Source: an uncultured Oscillibacter sp.
Lineage (GTDB): Bacteria; Bacillota; Clostridia; Oscillospirales; Oscillospiraceae
DNA: 6,573 nt
NCBI GenBank assembly: GCA_946530565.1
Contig: CAMNAE010000094.1
Location: 1-6,573, forward strand
Direction: 5' to 3'
Shown here piece after piece: positions 6,133 through 6,573 of the stretch (position 1 is the first letter of the stretch; each line of letters starts with the position of its first letter). Position numbers and translations under genes: made by a program. The notes under the pieces were generated by a model. It was not told where the DNA came from. It was given only the letters and a program-made list of their open reading frames with translations, and ran no database searches.

Positions 6133-6209
6133 GGAGGCTTAGCTCAGCAGGTTAGAGCGCATGCTTCACACGCATGAGGCCACTGGTTCGAGTCCAGTAG
6201 TCTCCACCA
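6133..6209 (+). tRNA. tRNA-Val (CAC)
   Basis: The 77-nt cloverleaf has acceptor arms GGAGGCT and AGTCTCC (one G-U pair), D-stem GCTC/GAGC, anticodon stem CATGC/GCATG around loop TTCACAC with anticodon CAC, T-stem ACTGG/CCAGT with a TTCGAGT loop, and an encoded CCA. CAC reads only GTG, so it probably supplements a separate TAC-type tRNA-Val, which fits a GC-rich genome that uses GTG often. It is the last tRNA before the terminator at 6216. Confidence 0.93.
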
Positions 6210-6215
6210 TCAAAG

Positions 6216-6260
6216 AAAAATCCGAACTTCGTTCCGGGCGGGACGGAGTTCGGATTTTTT
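6216..6260. terminator. Strong, probably bidirectional terminator after the tRNA cluster
   Basis: Positions 6221-6235 pair with 6240-6254 (15 pairs, two G-U, 4-nt loop), flanked by AAAAA (6216-6220) and TTTTTT (6255-6260) that extend the stem and supply a U-run in either direction. It ends the plus-strand tRNA transcript and could also stop minus-strand readthrough from the convergent gene at 6332. Confidence 0.9.
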
Positions 6261-6276
6261 ACGACCCTTACGACCC
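6259..6276. repeat. Two tandem copies of a 9-bp unit
   Basis: TTACGACCC occurs twice head to tail (6259-6267 and 6268-6276), immediately after the tRNA terminator. With only two copies, replication slippage is a sufficient explanation; no function is assigned. Confidence 0.5.
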
Positions 6277-6285
6277 TAAAGACAA

Positions 6286-6317
6286 GACCGCCCGCCTCGA
6301 AAAGGAGGCGGGCGGTC
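6286..6317 (-). terminator. GC-rich hairpin 3' of the DUF4214-like gene, probable terminator
   Basis: GACCGCCCGCCTC (6286-6298) pairs perfectly over 13 bp with 6305-6317 around a 6-nt loop. On the minus strand it begins 14 nt after the stop codon of the gene ending at 6332 and is followed by TTGTCTTT, an imperfect U-run. This placement fits a terminator for that gene. Confidence 0.7.
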
Positions 6318-6331
6318 GAAACGTATCAGTT

Positions 6332-6573
6332 TTACAGGCCGAAGTTGTTCAGCATGAGACCGAACTCTTCGCTCGCGGCGAACTCGGCGTAGATCTTCTG
6401 GCGGGCGAGATCTCTTGCCTCGTCGGCAGAGCGCTCGCCGGAGGCATTCGCCCAGTTGACCTCAGCTTCGGTCAGGGACTGCAGGCTCGCGACCCAGTTC
6501 GAAACGCCGGCGTCGGGATCACGGTCGAGCATCATGTGATAGAGCATCTCGATGTACTGCGTATCATCGCGCG
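6332..6573 (-). CDS. C-terminal part of a DUF4214-like domain protein, 5' end beyond window
   Basis: The reading frame is open at the window edge and ends in TAA at 6332, giving 79 visible residues. YIEMLYHMMLDRDPDAGVSN followed by WVASL matches the DUF4214 pattern of LY...L.R.PD..G...W...L, and a later stretch, QKIYAEFAASEEFGLMLNNF, fits the domain's closing 'F..S.EF' helix. DUF4214 is of unknown function and often sits near the C-terminus of secreted or surface-anchored proteins of Clostridia and other bacteria. Here it is the extreme C-terminus. Whether the protein has a signal peptide or other domains cannot be seen. An internal ATG at 6547 is not the real start, since the domain match continues upstream of it. 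The gene converges on the tRNA cluster and is separated from it by two hairpins. Confidence 0.8.
   Translation of the reverse strand, partial: RDDTQYIEMLYHMMLDRDPDAGVSNWVASLQSLTEAEVNWANASGERSADEARDLARQKIYAEFAASEEFGLMLNNFGL

Noticed and set aside
5923..6177. Open frame of 84 codons on the plus strand over the tRNA region
   Set aside because: It runs through tRNA-Met, tRNA-Glu, the hairpins and part of tRNA-Val; the cloverleaves explain the sequence.
5897..6209. tRNA cluster as an integration site of a mobile element
   Set aside because: No integrase, no repeated tRNA 3' end and no other sign of an att site is present in the window.
6259..6276. Start of a CRISPR or larger repeat array
   Set aside because: Only two adjacent 9-bp copies exist, with no spacers and no further copies in the flanks.

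Overview
The window suggests a GC-rich member of the Firmicutes, probably class Clostridia. This is inferred from AAGGAGG-type ribosome binding sites, tRNA genes that encode their own CCA end, a B. subtilis-like ManA and elongator tRNA-Met, a PgcA-like phosphohexomutase, and a DUF4214-type domain of the kind found in clostridial surface proteins. No species can be named from sequence reading alone.

Positions 1-5729 hold one tightly packed minus-strand operon. In transcription order it encodes a GT4-family glycosyltransferase (4596-5729), a phosphomannomutase/phosphoglucomutase (2875-4596), a second GT4 glycosyltransferase (1755-2882), mannose-6-phosphate isomerase ManA (814-1758) and mannose-1-phosphate guanylyltransferase ManC (1-788, C-terminus beyond the window edge). 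Three of the four junctions overlap (1, 8 and 4 nt) and the fourth gap is 25 nt, so translation is probably coupled. ManA, the mutase and ManC together cover fructose-6-P to mannose-6-P to mannose-1-P to GDP-mannose. The two GT4 enzymes are the likely users of the product, so the operon probably makes and transfers mannose (or a GDP-mannose-derived sugar) into a cell-surface glycan or glycoconjugate. The acceptor cannot be read from the sequence.

Positions 5730-5896 are a divergent control region. A minus-strand promoter (TTGACC-N18-TAAAAT) serves the operon and a near-consensus plus-strand promoter (TTGACA-N17-TATAGT) serves a tRNA cluster. A 17-bp pure A/T element lies between the two -35 boxes, and a TACTAT-N10-ATAGTA dyad lies over the predicted operon start point.

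Positions 5897-6209 carry three plus-strand tRNA genes, Met(CAT, elongator), Glu(TTC) and Val(CAC), each followed almost at once by a hairpin. The hairpin after tRNA-Met looks like a complete intrinsic terminator, yet no second promoter is visible for tRNA-Glu and tRNA-Val. Positions 6210-6331 hold a probably bidirectional terminator, a 9-bp tandem repeat and a second GC-rich hairpin between convergent transcription units. Positions 6332-6573 are the 3' end of a minus-strand gene for a DUF4214-like domain.

Nothing here amounts to a clearly undescribed system. The most useful leads are the internal terminator in the tRNA operon, the mismatched T-stem of tRNA-Met, and the self-contained GDP-mannose plus glycosyltransferase operon.
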